Source: Bacteroidales bacterium (GTDB taxonomy: Bacteria; Bacteroidota; Bacteroidia; Bacteroidales; UBA932). From it: a stretch of DNA of 37,487 nt. Positions 24,558 through 33,811 of the stretch are shown one piece after another (positions within the stretch are counted from its first letter, which is position 1; each line of letters starts with the position of its first letter). Made by a program: the position numbers and the translations under genes. The stretch is taken from contig JAFYRK010000062.1 of NCBI GenBank assembly GCA_017559545.1, forward strand, positions 1-37,487, given 5' to 3'. Below the pieces are notes generated by a model. The model did no database searches. It was not told where the DNA came from and worked only from the letters and a program-made list of their open reading frames with translations.

Positions 24558-25700
24558 ATGATAATAGATATAATTAGAAACAGCATACTGATTACAGGAC
24601 TGGTGGTCATCATGATGATGATGATCGAGTCTCTGAACATCGAGTCAAAGGGTCTGTTCTTCAAGGGACTCCGTAAGACCAAGGTCGGACAGGTGGTGAT
24701 AGCGTCACTGCTGGGATCCATTCCCGGCTGCATGGGAGGCTTCGCCACTGTCTCTCTCTATACACACAGAATGTTCAGTTTCGGAGCTCTTGTGGCCATG
24801 ATGATAGCATCATCCGGCGACGAAGCTTTCGTCATGCTGGCGATGATTCCAGAGCAGGCATTGATTCTATTTGCAGTGCTGTTTGTATTGGCTATCATTG
24901 TCGGTATCATTACTGACAAGATCTATGATAAGGCACACGCAAGAACATGCGATCTCCACGACCACGAGGACTGCGGTGTACAGACTGATTGCGACGGTTA
25001 TGAGATTCATGAGCATGAAACACATCAGCACAACCATGAGAAGAGGCATTTCGGTTGGAAACGCATAACTATGCTTGTGGGACTTGCACTTTTCATTGCT
25101 GCACTGGGAACCGGCAAGTTGGGACATGACCATGAGGCTCATGCAGGGCATGAACATGATGGGCATGTACACACCGAGGCATGCGAGCACCACGGACATG
25201 CACATGAACACAGCCATGGACACGAGATAAACCTGTTGAGCGAGGATTGGATGAATGTGCTTTTTGCAGGACTTAGCGTGATCATGCTTGTTGTCCTCAT
25301 ATTCGCCAAGGATCATTTCGTAGAGAAACATCTCTGGAACCACATCATCAAGAAACACCTCCCGACGATATTCGCATGGACATTCGGTGTTCTGCTGGTA
25401 CTGGGAATAGTCCTCCGCTATGTGGACATAGATAATTGGATAAGCGATAATACAGCGCTGATGATACTTCTTGCCACTCTTATAGGCATCATCCCGGAAT
25501 CTGGTCCGCACATGATATTCGTGACACTTTTCGCTGCCGGAGTCGTTCCATTCCCTGTACTACTTGCCAGCAGCATCTCGCAGGACGGCCATGCCAGCAT
25601 TCCTCTCCTTGCAGAAAGCAAGAAGAGCTTCGCACAGGCGAAGCTCATCAATTGCTTTGTTGCATTGGCTGCAGGTTTTGCCGCAATGCTCTTTATGTAA
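24558..25700 (+). CDS. Putative 10-TM heavy-metal (manganese) exporter with His-rich loops
   Basis: A 380-residue inner-membrane protein of the putative heavy-metal exporter family (ArsP_2 type, often named putative manganese transporter). Two related halves carry matching motifs: GSIPGCMGGFATVSLYTH with ASSGDEA (about 53-90), and GIIPESGPHMIFVTLF with ASSISQDGHAS (about 310-347), an inverted-repeat transporter plan. Two hydrophilic loops are extremely His-rich: about 127-164 has 9 His, and 190-222 has 14 His in 33 residues plus Cys209, suited to binding transition metals. It is 3 nt after the DUF1573 gene and ends 6 nt from the convergent PCMD gene. The metal is not proven; Mn, Zn, Ni and Co are possible. 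Confidence 0.8.
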   Translation: MIIDIIRNSILITGLVVIMMMMIESLNIESKGLFFKGLRKTKVGQVVIASLLGSIPGCMGGFATVSLYTHRMFSFGALVAMMIASSGDEAFVMLAMIPEQALILFAVLFVLAIIVGIITDKIYDKAHARTCDLHDHEDCGVQTDCDGYEIHEHETHQHNHEKRHFGWKRITMLVGLALFIAALGTGKLGHDHEAHAGHEHDGHVHTEACEHHGHAHEHSHGHEINLLSEDWMNVLFAGLSVIMLVVLIFAKDHFVEKHLWNHIIKKHLPTIFAWTFGVLLVLGIVLRYVDIDNWISDNTALMILLATLIGIIPESGPHMIFVTLFAAGVVPFPVLLASSISQDGHASIPLLAESKKSFAQAKLINCFVALAAGFAAMLFM

Positions 25701-25706
25701 CAGGAT

Positions 25707-27329
25707 TTACCTGTATGTGAAACTGAATCCGTCTACGTAGAGTGTCGATCCGACACCACCAGTAAAATAGTCTCCCCTGTAGCTTGAACAGGCTACAATA
25801 ATCACATATGCCGGAGTTCTTGTATCACCCTCGCGATATACAAGCGGTATCTCGAATTCCTGATACTCGCCTCCGGTACTCTGATCACTGAGCAGATCAC
25901 CGTAAGCAATGACACGCGGATTTGTCTTGAGGTTCGGCTCTCCAGGCAAGTTACTGTTGACTACAAATGGTCCGACATCATCACCTTCGCCTTCTGCCAC
26001 CAGAGCTACCATAATCTGCATAATGTCAGGCTTACCTACCATATCAGGATATTTGCCCATCTCATCCCTGTTGACAATAGCAGGCAGATAATCATAGAAT
26101 CCCTTTAATGAATATGGACGTGAAGTAAATGGAGCACCCCAATCCAGGAGGGCTGTCCAGTCCTTGAATTCTACGAACTTTCCTGTGAAGAGGTTACCGG
26201 CTGCGAACTTGATCAATGCCAAAGAGCTGACCATCCTGGCCGCAGCATCACCTTCTACCTTGTGCTCGTATTCCGGAACTGTTGTATTCTCAATAAGACT
26301 TGAAATACCCGGATTGGCTGTATCCCAGTATGGGAACGGATCGTCTTCTGCATAAGGGAACCATGTCTTGCCGTTCTTTCCGCCATAGTACCAGCTGTTG
26401 AAGCCCATTCCAGGCAACTGCGCCGGAGTATCCGTAGTAAAGACATACTCTGCTCCTACAACATTATCGGAAACAAGTCTGACAGCATACTCTGTCGCTT
26501 CTTCAAGTTCTGTAAGGTCACCTGTCACTGATACGCCTTCAACTGACACCGCATCAAGACGGTTCCAGTCCTGATCACTGGTCTTCCTATACTCGAAATA
26601 AGGAACACCTTCGCCGTTGTATTCGCCTTTTACGACTGCATGATAAGTCCATGCCACCACAGATCTGATCTCATTCTGGATTGCCTTCTGGACAAATGTC
26701 ACTGTCCAGTCAGACTCTACACCTTTATACAACACCGTAAAAGTGCGGGACAATGTGCAGTCAAGAACCATAGGAAAAGACACTTCCTTTGTCACGATTC
26801 CGGAGTCGGCATTATCCTGACCGGTAGTCGATACAATAACTGAAGTATCTGGACCTAGCTTCATCGCAGAGATTGTCATCTCTTCCAAAGGCTGCTTTTC
26901 GACCACGTAAACCAATACAGTCTGATTATCTGCATTGAAGACAGCATCTATCAATCCGCTGCAACGGATGTATCTTTCGATAGGCTGAGAAGCCGAGATA
27001 GTCCAGACGTACTCCTGTCCGGGATATGTCTTCAGAAGAAGGTTATACGGTTCAGAGAGATTAATCATCTGACCTGGTGCATCATCGGTAGTCGCGAGCT
27101 CAGAAAGCTCAAAATCCAGAACCTTCAGGTTATTGATCTCTGCAGTTTCCTGCAGAAGAACCTCAACCGTTTGGGTTCCGTCATTTATCGTTACGCTCTT
27201 CTGCCCTTCAACTGCAAAGGCTGTTATCCTGCCTTGGAGTTGAGGATAGGACATATCGTTCTCAAACACGCATGAAACGCATGCGAGTAACGATAACAGA
27301 AGGGCCACAACATATATTAACCTTTTCAT
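25707..27329 (-). CDS. PCMD-domain lipoprotein
   Basis: A 540-residue predicted lipoprotein with a lipobox near its start (LLACVSC, acylated Cys17 or Cys20). Residues about 30-215 form one or two Ig-like domains, about 225-300 look like a fibronectin-III-type module ending FTTDTP, and the C-terminal part (about 305-540) is a PCMD domain (putative carbohydrate metabolism domain, PF13201): GMGFNSWY, PYWDTANPG, ASSYRG-like GDYFTGG, LYVDGFSFTY. PCMD domains have a jelly-roll, carbohydrate-binding-like fold but no proven activity. It is the last gene of the five-gene operon, 8 nt after the barrel gene, and nearly abuts the convergent exporter gene with no clear terminator. Confidence 0.85.
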   Translation of the reverse strand: MKRLIYVVALLLSLLACVSCVFENDMSYPQLQGRITAFAVEGQKSVTINDGTQTVEVLLQETAEINNLKVLDFELSELATTDDAPGQMINLSEPYNLLLKTYPGQEYVWTISASQPIERYIRCSGLIDAVFNADNQTVLVYVVEKQPLEEMTISAMKLGPDTSVIVSTTGQDNADSGIVTKEVSFPMVLDCTLSRTFTVLYKGVESDWTVTFVQKAIQNEIRSVVAWTYHAVVKGEYNGEGVPYFEYRKTSDQDWNRLDAVSVEGVSVTGDLTELEEATEYAVRLVSDNVVGAEYVFTTDTPAQLPGMGFNSWYYGGKNGKTWFPYAEDDPFPYWDTANPGISSLIENTTVPEYEHKVEGDAAARMVSSLALIKFAAGNLFTGKFVEFKDWTALLDWGAPFTSRPYSLKGFYDYLPAIVNRDEMGKYPDMVGKPDIMQIMVALVAEGEGDDVGPFVVNSNLPGEPNLKTNPRVIAYGDLLSDQSTGGEYQEFEIPLVYREGDTRTPAYVIIVACSSYRGDYFTGGVGSTLYVDGFSFTYR

Positions 27330-27337
27330 GAGTCAAT

Positions 27338-28147
27338 CTACTTTTTATTCCTATGGACTCCTGTAGGTATATAGAAAGACATACCCAGACCTACGGAAAG
27401 AGGATTGATCTTGTAGTTTGCACCGCTGCTCTCCATCACGCTCTTATCCACCTGGTTTGTAGTCTGAACAGTCTTGTTATAGTTGAATCCCATAAGTCCT
27501 ACGGAAACCTCAACTGCGACTTCGTTGGTCACGAAGACAGATAGTCCAGGTACAAGTCCCAGTTCAAACTTATAGATATCCTGGTATGTACCATACTTCT
27601 CCCCTGCCTCGTCCTTGTATGTCTCTGACTGTCCATATCCACCAAGAGCCCTGACTTCAGTAAACATTGCAAAACGCTTGCTGTTTCCGAAAGGAATATA
27701 ATATCTTCCTGTAATGGCACCTGTATAAGCCTGTTTGAGGTAATTGAAATCACTGATTGAGAAATTGGCCAGATCTCCAAGGGAGATACTTGCATTCCCA
27801 AGCCCAAATGAGGATCTGCTGTAATCGAACCGCACGCCGACAGACAGGTTGTCTGCAACAAAATATGACGCCCATGGGGCCACACCCCAGGTCTGCATGT
27901 TGCCATGAACATCACCGATCAAAGAAAGCAATGCCGTATAACCGGCATCAGCCGAACCCTGACCTAATGCATAATCATTATATGAGAAAGTGACACCAGC
28001 TCCTACCGTACCCTTCGGAATGAATGTAGATGTCGAGAGAGTGATTCCTCTGTCAAATGGCTCTACGTTTTCGTTTTTATCGGTCTTTGCTGTCGCTGCA
28101 GCTCCTGTCATAAGGATTGCTGCAAAGAATATGATTGTCTTTTTCAT
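27338..28147 (-). CDS. Outer-membrane beta-barrel protein of the DUF4493/PCMD operon
   Basis: A 269-residue protein with a signal peptide (MKKTIIFF, cleavage near TGAAATA) and strands of alternating polar and hydrophobic residues separated by Gly/Asn turns (GAGVTFSYNDY, LSVGVRFDYSRSSFG, YTGAITGRYYIPFG, FAMFTEVRALGGYGQ, VAVEVSVGLMGFNY, LSVGLGMSFYIPTG). This fits a small barrel of about ten strands. The C-terminus extends a few basic residues past the last strand (GVHRNKK). It starts one base after the preceding DUF4493-PCMD gene, so the two are translationally linked. As the only barrel among four lipoproteins it may anchor or export them, but this is inference. Confidence 0.75.
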   Translation of the reverse strand: MKKTIIFFAAILMTGAAATAKTDKNENVEPFDRGITLSTSTFIPKGTVGAGVTFSYNDYALGQGSADAGYTALLSLIGDVHGNMQTWGVAPWASYFVADNLSVGVRFDYSRSSFGLGNASISLGDLANFSISDFNYLKQAYTGAITGRYYIPFGNSKRFAMFTEVRALGGYGQSETYKDEAGEKYGTYQDIYKFELGLVPGLSVFVTNEVAVEVSVGLMGFNYNKTVQTTNQVDKSVMESSGANYKINPLSVGLGMSFYIPTGVHRNKK

Positions 28148-28148
28148 T

Positions 28149-30314
28149 TTACTTATACTTTACCTTGGCTAATTGTTCTTCTGTGAGCTGAGATGGTTCA
28201 TAGACAAACGAGAACTCATCCACATACATGACGCTTGAAGTGGATCCTGTGAAATAGTCTCCGTACTTACTTGCTGAAGCCGCAATGACGATATACCTTG
28301 GCTGGCGTGTCGTGCTACGGTATGTAAGAGGGATTGTGAACTCGATGTATCCATTTGTCTGGTTGAAGTCCATGATTCCATATGCAATGATGCCCGAATC
28401 ATTTGCCGTATCAACAAACTTGCCGCTTGCCGTACTGATACGGAATGGTGCGCTCCAGTCTGTGATAAACACCTGCACACTTGCGATATCCGGCTTTCCT
28501 GACATATTGTTATACGGAGCATTGGTCTGGTTCACTGTACCTGGCGTATAATCAACGTATCCTTTGAGTGCCAAAGGACGAGAGGTGTACGAGACTCCCC
28601 AATCAAGCTCCGCACCTGGATCTGTGAGACTTGTTATTGCCTTGACAAACCTACCGGTATAGATATTACCTGCGGCAAGGCCGACAAGTGCAACGCTCTT
28701 GCTTTCAAGTTTAGCTGCGGCATCTCCACCGATCTTGTGGTTATATTCCGGACTCGTAGGGAATACATTGACTGCTTTCGAACCACCGTTGGCAGTATCC
28801 CACCAGAAGTTGCCGGAATCCGGATTCGGATACCATACACCATCGCTCTGATACCATGCATCAAAGCCCATGTTAGGGATAGTACCGGCTGATTCCGTTA
28901 CAAATGTCCTCTCCTTGGTCTCCTTTTCCTTCGATGAAACCGCACGGAAGACATATGTGGTCGACGGTTCAAGACCCCACACCTCTGCTGTAAATGTCTT
29001 GGTCAAAGGATCTGAAACAACCTTATCAGCAGCAACCTCAACCCAATCAGAGGCAGTCTGCTTACGATACTGGAAGCTTACGGCATCAGGTTGCTCCTCT
29101 GGATACCATTTTCCTGAAAGGAATGCCAGACATGCCCAAGGAGTGGCAGAGACAGCCTCTACATCAGCCGCAGACACAACCTCAAAATTGCAATACTGAG
29201 TCCTTGTCCTACCATCATGAGCCTCTATATAGAACTCGATACGATATACTCCAATCGGGAGTTTTGATACAAGGCCACTGAGGTCAAGTGTGGCTGATCT
29301 GGCGCCGTCCAGAATCTCAGAGACAAGGATTCCTCTTAACGCATACCATGTCCTGTCTGAAGCAGTCATGTTCATCATCTTGAAGTTATACGGAAGGGAA
29401 TTGTTGCTGAGATCTGAATTGGCATGGCTGAGCTGGACATATTTCGCACCTCCTGGGATATCGATATAGAATTTGGCCTCAGCAGGCTGCCCCTCTACGA
29501 ATTTGATAACCTTGTTCATATCGAACGAAGCGCTTACTGCCGGACGGATACCCGCCTCGAAGTCGAGCAGGAGATCGTATGTCTTATCTGTTGTTTCTCC
29601 GTTTATGGAAACAGACACATCCGAACCACCGAACTCATCGCGCTCTCCAAGAGAGAACTTGAGATTATAGTGCTGACACGGCTTGATGTCAGTGTATGTC
29701 TCAGTAATGTCACCATATCTGGTTCCATCTGTATTCGTAAGACTGAGTGTCCATGTCAGATGGTCTGTGGCAGTAAAGTATCCTTCCTTTGAGAAAGTTC
29801 CGTCAAGACTGCTGTAAACAAGTGTGCCGACGCCATTGGACACTGTCAGGACATATTCGCTGAAAAGAAGCAACATCTGCTCGGACATCTCAGCTGTCAC
29901 CTTTACATTTGCCAATGTACATACGACTGTCGCAGTTGTGACCTGATTCCCACGGACTGCAATGGTAGTTTCACCGCTGTAGAATGGCGCATCAAAGGCT
30001 GCTGTTCCTACAGGCGAAGAGGAAGCAACCACACGGTAGTAGCCCACAGGTACCTCAAGTGGCGATGCAGCCAGCTCGTTGTGGTCCTGGTATGCAGCAA
30101 TGATATTCTCATCACTGTCATAAATGACAAGAGAGAATATCATGTCCTCCGAGGCAGTACTTTTGAAGACCGGATCGACGGTCACGTCCTGCTTCAGGCT
30201 GACATACAGGTAGCCGGTTTCCTGGACATCCGTCCCCACGCCTTCCTTTATGCAGGAAGTCGTACACAACGCCAGAAGCACAGCTACTGATATACTATAT
30301 ATATATTTAAGCAT
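28149..30314 (-). CDS. DUF4493-PCMD lipoprotein
   Basis: A 721-residue predicted lipoprotein (lipobox LCTTSC, Cys21). Residues about 35-240 are a DUF4493 domain (GYLYVSLKQD, then VPVGYYRVVASS and APFYSGET), an Ig/fimbrillin-like beta-sandwich. About 250-380 is another Ig-like segment, about 385-475 a fibronectin-III-like module (FRAVSSKEKETKERTFVTES), and about 480-705 a PCMD domain (NMGFDAWYQ, FWWDTANGG, HKIGGDAAAKL, ASRPLALKGYVDY-like SRPLALKG, GDYFTGSTSSVMYVDEFSF). It resembles the last gene of the operon through its C-terminal half and the two upstream genes through its N-terminal half, so it links both types. Probably exposed on the cell surface. Function unknown. Confidence 0.85.
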   Translation of the reverse strand: MLKYIYSISVAVLLALCTTSCIKEGVGTDVQETGYLYVSLKQDVTVDPVFKSTASEDMIFSLVIYDSDENIIAAYQDHNELAASPLEVPVGYYRVVASSSPVGTAAFDAPFYSGETTIAVRGNQVTTATVVCTLANVKVTAEMSEQMLLLFSEYVLTVSNGVGTLVYSSLDGTFSKEGYFTATDHLTWTLSLTNTDGTRYGDITETYTDIKPCQHYNLKFSLGERDEFGGSDVSVSINGETTDKTYDLLLDFEAGIRPAVSASFDMNKVIKFVEGQPAEAKFYIDIPGGAKYVQLSHANSDLSNNSLPYNFKMMNMTASDRTWYALRGILVSEILDGARSATLDLSGLVSKLPIGVYRIEFYIEAHDGRTRTQYCNFEVVSAADVEAVSATPWACLAFLSGKWYPEEQPDAVSFQYRKQTASDWVEVAADKVVSDPLTKTFTAEVWGLEPSTTYVFRAVSSKEKETKERTFVTESAGTIPNMGFDAWYQSDGVWYPNPDSGNFWWDTANGGSKAVNVFPTSPEYNHKIGGDAAAKLESKSVALVGLAAGNIYTGRFVKAITSLTDPGAELDWGVSYTSRPLALKGYVDYTPGTVNQTNAPYNNMSGKPDIASVQVFITDWSAPFRISTASGKFVDTANDSGIIAYGIMDFNQTNGYIEFTIPLTYRSTTRQPRYIVIAASASKYGDYFTGSTSSVMYVDEFSFVYEPSQLTEEQLAKVKYK

Positions 30315-30316
30315 GG

Positions 30317-31588
30317 TTACTCAACTACAGGGTTGTAGAATAGAACATCCTTGACAAGTTTCTGATCCTTCTCGTCAGTCACCTCGAGGGTAAAGATATA
30401 GTCCTCTCCAGGGTTTCCGACCGCTGCTATGAGTGGTACGAGCTGCGAGAGCGAGAACATCACCTCAGTCTGTCCGAGGAGCTGGTCTCCTACAGGAAGC
30501 ATGCTTCCGAGAGCCTCCTTAGCGGTCTCATCACCGATAAGGTCAAGGTACTCAGCACCTGGCACAAGTATCTGGATTGCAGGAAGGAAGTTATCGCTGA
30601 CCTTAACCACAAACTCCTTGATCTTACCAGGCGCATATACCATCAGTTCAACGCTCATGCCAGCCTCGATATCCATCTTCTCAAAGTCAGGGTTAGCCTC
30701 CCACACAAGGTATGGAGCCTGAACAGTCACATCCGGTATTGACGGCTGTTCCTCGCCCGGTTCTTCCCATCCTGCCTCGATATCATCATCAATCATCGAA
30801 TCATCAGGATCGATACCTGGAAGGATCATATCAACCAGCTTATCATTAACCGATGTATCAATGCTTAAAGTCATCGAAGACTGTCCGGTCACATGAGCAT
30901 CAAGGTATATGATATGGTGGTCACGTGCAGCAACATCCTTGATCTCATACTTGAGATTTGCAGTAGTGTTGTCTATCTCACGATATCCGTCAACATTGAC
31001 TGTCAGTGCTTCAACAGAGAAATAAGCATGTTTCGAAGGCGACTTGACGATAGTCTTGTCACCATTTGAGGATTCGGTATAGATTCCGACCTCATCAGCC
31101 CCCCATACAAGGTGGCCGTCAGCATTGGAAATCTTTACCTCAAAATCCGTAAGACGATCCATGAAGTGCTGCGAGCAGTATACCGAGTTCTTCATATTCT
31201 GCAGCGTGCAGACGACCTCCAGAGGAGTCACCACTCCTGCCACAATTGCAAAATCCACAGATCCACTATAAACAGGTGTATCCCATGCAACAAGAGCAGT
31301 TTCAGGTGATGTCACACTTACATTATACTCTCCGGTAGAAAGCTCGATCAATGCAGGAATTTCGGCATAAGACCAGGTATTCGAATATTTACCATCCTTT
31401 CTTGCGATATTTACGATAAAGGTATTGACATCCATACCTGTTCCTGATTTGACGACCTTATCGACATACCCGTTATGGTCGGTAGTGATCTTAAGCTGAA
31501 GTCCCGACTGAGACTCAATGACCTGTGGGCGGCATCCTGAGAGAGCCACCGCAGCAATTGCAAACAGCATATATTTTATCTTTCTCAT
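30317..31588 (-). CDS. DUF4493 lipoprotein without PCMD domain
   Basis: A 423-residue predicted lipoprotein (lipobox VALSGC, Cys19 when started at the ATG 31588; a TTG two codons upstream is less likely). Residues about 25-250 match DUF4493 (LQLKITTD, ELSTGEYNVSVTSP, VYSGSVDFAIVAGVVTPLEV, CTLQNMKNSVYCSQ). An acidic Asp/Glu/Pro linker follows (PDDSMIDDDIEAGWEEPGEE, about 260-280). The C-terminal 130 residues form a separate beta-rich domain of unknown family (LVWEANPDFEKMDIEAGM to FYNPVVE). It is 14 nt after the first gene and 2 nt before the third. It could be a structural subunit or spacer. Confidence 0.8.
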   Translation of the reverse strand: MRKIKYMLFAIAAVALSGCRPQVIESQSGLQLKITTDHNGYVDKVVKSGTGMDVNTFIVNIARKDGKYSNTWSYAEIPALIELSTGEYNVSVTSPETALVAWDTPVYSGSVDFAIVAGVVTPLEVVCTLQNMKNSVYCSQHFMDRLTDFEVKISNADGHLVWGADEVGIYTESSNGDKTIVKSPSKHAYFSVEALTVNVDGYREIDNTTANLKYEIKDVAARDHHIIYLDAHVTGQSSMTLSIDTSVNDKLVDMILPGIDPDDSMIDDDIEAGWEEPGEEQPSIPDVTVQAPYLVWEANPDFEKMDIEAGMSVELMVYAPGKIKEFVVKVSDNFLPAIQILVPGAEYLDLIGDETAKEALGSMLPVGDQLLGQTEVMFSLSQLVPLIAAVGNPGEDYIFTLEVTDEKDQKLVKDVLFYNPVVE

Positions 31589-31602
31589 AATCAATATTTT
31601 AT

Positions 31603-33780
31603 CTAGTAATTCAACTTAACATCATCAAGCCACAGAATGTTTCCGGCATGGATGCTGACTGTACCTTCTCCATAATCATAACGCGACAAGGAGTAATCAC
31701 GTGAAGATATCTTTCCTGTCGATGAAGACTTGAAGCTCACATATATCTTGTCGGCCTTCTTATCTGTCACAGTGTATACTAAAGGCAATGTAACCTGTGT
31801 CCATGTACTTACGCTTGAGGCCCCATCTGTCTTCTTTGCAGAACCTATGACTTCGCCATCTTTATCCAGAATCTTGATCTCGACATAATATGGATCTGAT
31901 TCATAGCTATCAAGCTTATACCAATATGACAAGCTTGTCGGGCGGCTGGCAAATGCATGTCCATCCTCAAGATGAGCACCATTATGCTCGCCGGAGTTAT
32001 CCGCCTTTCCCACAAACACTTCTCCGACCTGTGCATCTCCCCATGAATTGAACCAGTTGACATTAGATGAAGCATCACCTACTGCTATCGATGCAATCGT
32101 GATCGCATATGATCCGGAATGCGGGGATTGTGATGTCATATTGACGGTAGGGAAAGACTTGAATGTCGAGTATAAGGCAGAGTTCGAGCTATCCAGAGTA
32201 ATGGAACTGTTGGTTGCCCACCATGGATCGCTGCCGGAAGCCCAAAGGTCCACCCAGTTGATTGTATGGGTTCCCTTGAATGTATTCACTGTAAATGACT
32301 CGAATCCGTTATTACCGATCTGCAGCGGAGCCTCTGTAGTGAATGGAAACTCGGAAGTCTTATTATATGTATTTCCATTATATACAGCCCAGATCTTATA
32401 ACCCGTGCCTGCATTCAGTCCGTTAATGGATCCGAATGTAACTTTCTTGCCGACAACAGACTGCGGCTGGATAGTCTGGACCTTCGTATATAACATATCA
32501 GACTCCATGACACATTTAAGGACAAATCTTGAAGGATCGCCTTTAGTGACGTTCAAGGTCACGCCTGCAAGTCGTGTAGGCCATAGATCGTAGTCATTGA
32601 ACGACATTACAACCTGTGCCTTCTCCATCGCTACAGTGTACGTCTGCGACGAAACAGTCTTGCCCAATCGGTCGGTCACTGTCAGCCTTAAGTCAGCTAT
32701 CGATGATTCATAGTCCGGATGATAGGCAGCGCCCTGAGAAATATAGTCTAACAAACCACTGAAGTCCACATAAGCAAGTCTTTTATCGGCCATCTCACGC
32801 TGGTATCCAAGACCTATTGACTTCAGAGCGTCAGCCACGGCAGGAGAAAGCGATGCCAGGTCGACACTCGAAGGGACACCTTTAGATCTGAGATATGAGG
32901 AATTAATCTCAAGCATACAGCTTTCAATTCCACCCATAGCCACGATATCTGCCTTATAACCATTATGGCGGATAGGGTCTGCCTCACATAAGTAGACTCT
33001 GTTATCTTCAAAACCATTGACGGTAACAGCAGGGGCATCTGCCGGAGCTGCTTCTGCAGGAACACTTATTTCCTTCACGACAGTGTCAACTCCGTTGTCA
33101 ATGAGGATCTCTACCGTGAGATCGTTCATACGCCTGGTATCAAGGTTGAAGGTAACGAAGTCTCGTGCCTCACAAGTAATCGGCTCTGTCTTGTAGACCA
33201 ACCATTTATCCTGTGCGTAGACATAAAGATTAAGGGAAACTTCCCCGACAGGGACATATGCAGCCCTTGTTTCTGATTTGAGGAAAGTTAGTTTTGCACC
33301 ATTTGATGCCACCACTTCCGCATAATATTGATCGTAGTCAAAGTCCAGGGTATTGCCGAAATTCACAGCCACTTTTGCATTTCCAAGAAGAGCCACAGCA
33401 TCTACCTGAACACACTCACCGGCTTTGACATCGAAGAAGGTTTCGGCAACATAGTAGCAGGCCTTGAATCCTGCTTTCTGCGGATCGCCGTAATAGGCAA
33501 AGAGTCTGTGCTCGCCTTTGTTAAGCTCAATTCTGACTCCCTGTGCTTCCGCATAGGTCTTTCTGAAAAAGAGACGTGATGTCGCCGTCTCGTGAACCTC
33601 TACAATGAAGTCATCGACTTCCGGAAGTCCATCATCAGCTCTAGTAGCTGCCACGTCTGGATCTTGCCTGAGGCTGATGGAAACTTCTCCCTGAACCACA
33701 GGAGAGTCGTCGCCTATCGGTTCGCTCAAGCAAGACGTCAGCCCTAATGCTGCCATTAGAATGAATCTTAAACGTCTCAT
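31603..33780 (-). CDS. DUF4493 lipoprotein with PCMD-like C-terminal domain
   Basis: A 725-residue predicted lipoprotein (lipobox LTSC, Cys17) started at the ATG 33780; an upstream in-frame start nine codons earlier lies in the promoter leader and is rejected. Residues about 30-240 are DUF4493-like (GEVSISLRQD, LNKGEHRLFAYYGD, ETFFDVKAGECVQVDAVALLGNAKVAVNF), about 250-400 Ig-like, and about 405-475 a fibronectin-III-like module ending PFTTEAP. About 480-725 is a jelly-roll domain related to PCMD (NNGFESF, PWWATNSS, SPHSGSYAI, FASRPTSLSYWYKLDS, NILWLDDVKLNY). It is the first gene of the operon, 32 nt behind a good -33/-7 promoter. Confidence 0.82.
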   Translation of the reverse strand: MRRLRFILMAALGLTSCLSEPIGDDSPVVQGEVSISLRQDPDVAATRADDGLPEVDDFIVEVHETATSRLFFRKTYAEAQGVRIELNKGEHRLFAYYGDPQKAGFKACYYVAETFFDVKAGECVQVDAVALLGNAKVAVNFGNTLDFDYDQYYAEVVASNGAKLTFLKSETRAAYVPVGEVSLNLYVYAQDKWLVYKTEPITCEARDFVTFNLDTRRMNDLTVEILIDNGVDTVVKEISVPAEAAPADAPAVTVNGFEDNRVYLCEADPIRHNGYKADIVAMGGIESCMLEINSSYLRSKGVPSSVDLASLSPAVADALKSIGLGYQREMADKRLAYVDFSGLLDYISQGAAYHPDYESSIADLRLTVTDRLGKTVSSQTYTVAMEKAQVVMSFNDYDLWPTRLAGVTLNVTKGDPSRFVLKCVMESDMLYTKVQTIQPQSVVGKKVTFGSINGLNAGTGYKIWAVYNGNTYNKTSEFPFTTEAPLQIGNNGFESFTVNTFKGTHTINWVDLWASGSDPWWATNSSITLDSSNSALYSTFKSFPTVNMTSQSPHSGSYAITIASIAVGDASSNVNWFNSWGDAQVGEVFVGKADNSGEHNGAHLEDGHAFASRPTSLSYWYKLDSYESDPYYVEIKILDKDGEVIGSAKKTDGASSVSTWTQVTLPLVYTVTDKKADKIYVSFKSSSTGKISSRDYSLSRYDYGEGTVSIHAGNILWLDDVKLNY

Positions 33781-33811
33781 AATCTGGTTAAGAATTAATA
33801 AAATCAAATTA

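Noticed and set aside
25707-33780. A SusC/SusD polysaccharide-utilisation locus or type IX secretion cargo
   Set aside because: No TonB-dependent receptor, SusD-like protein, glycosidase or T9SS C-terminal sorting domain is present.
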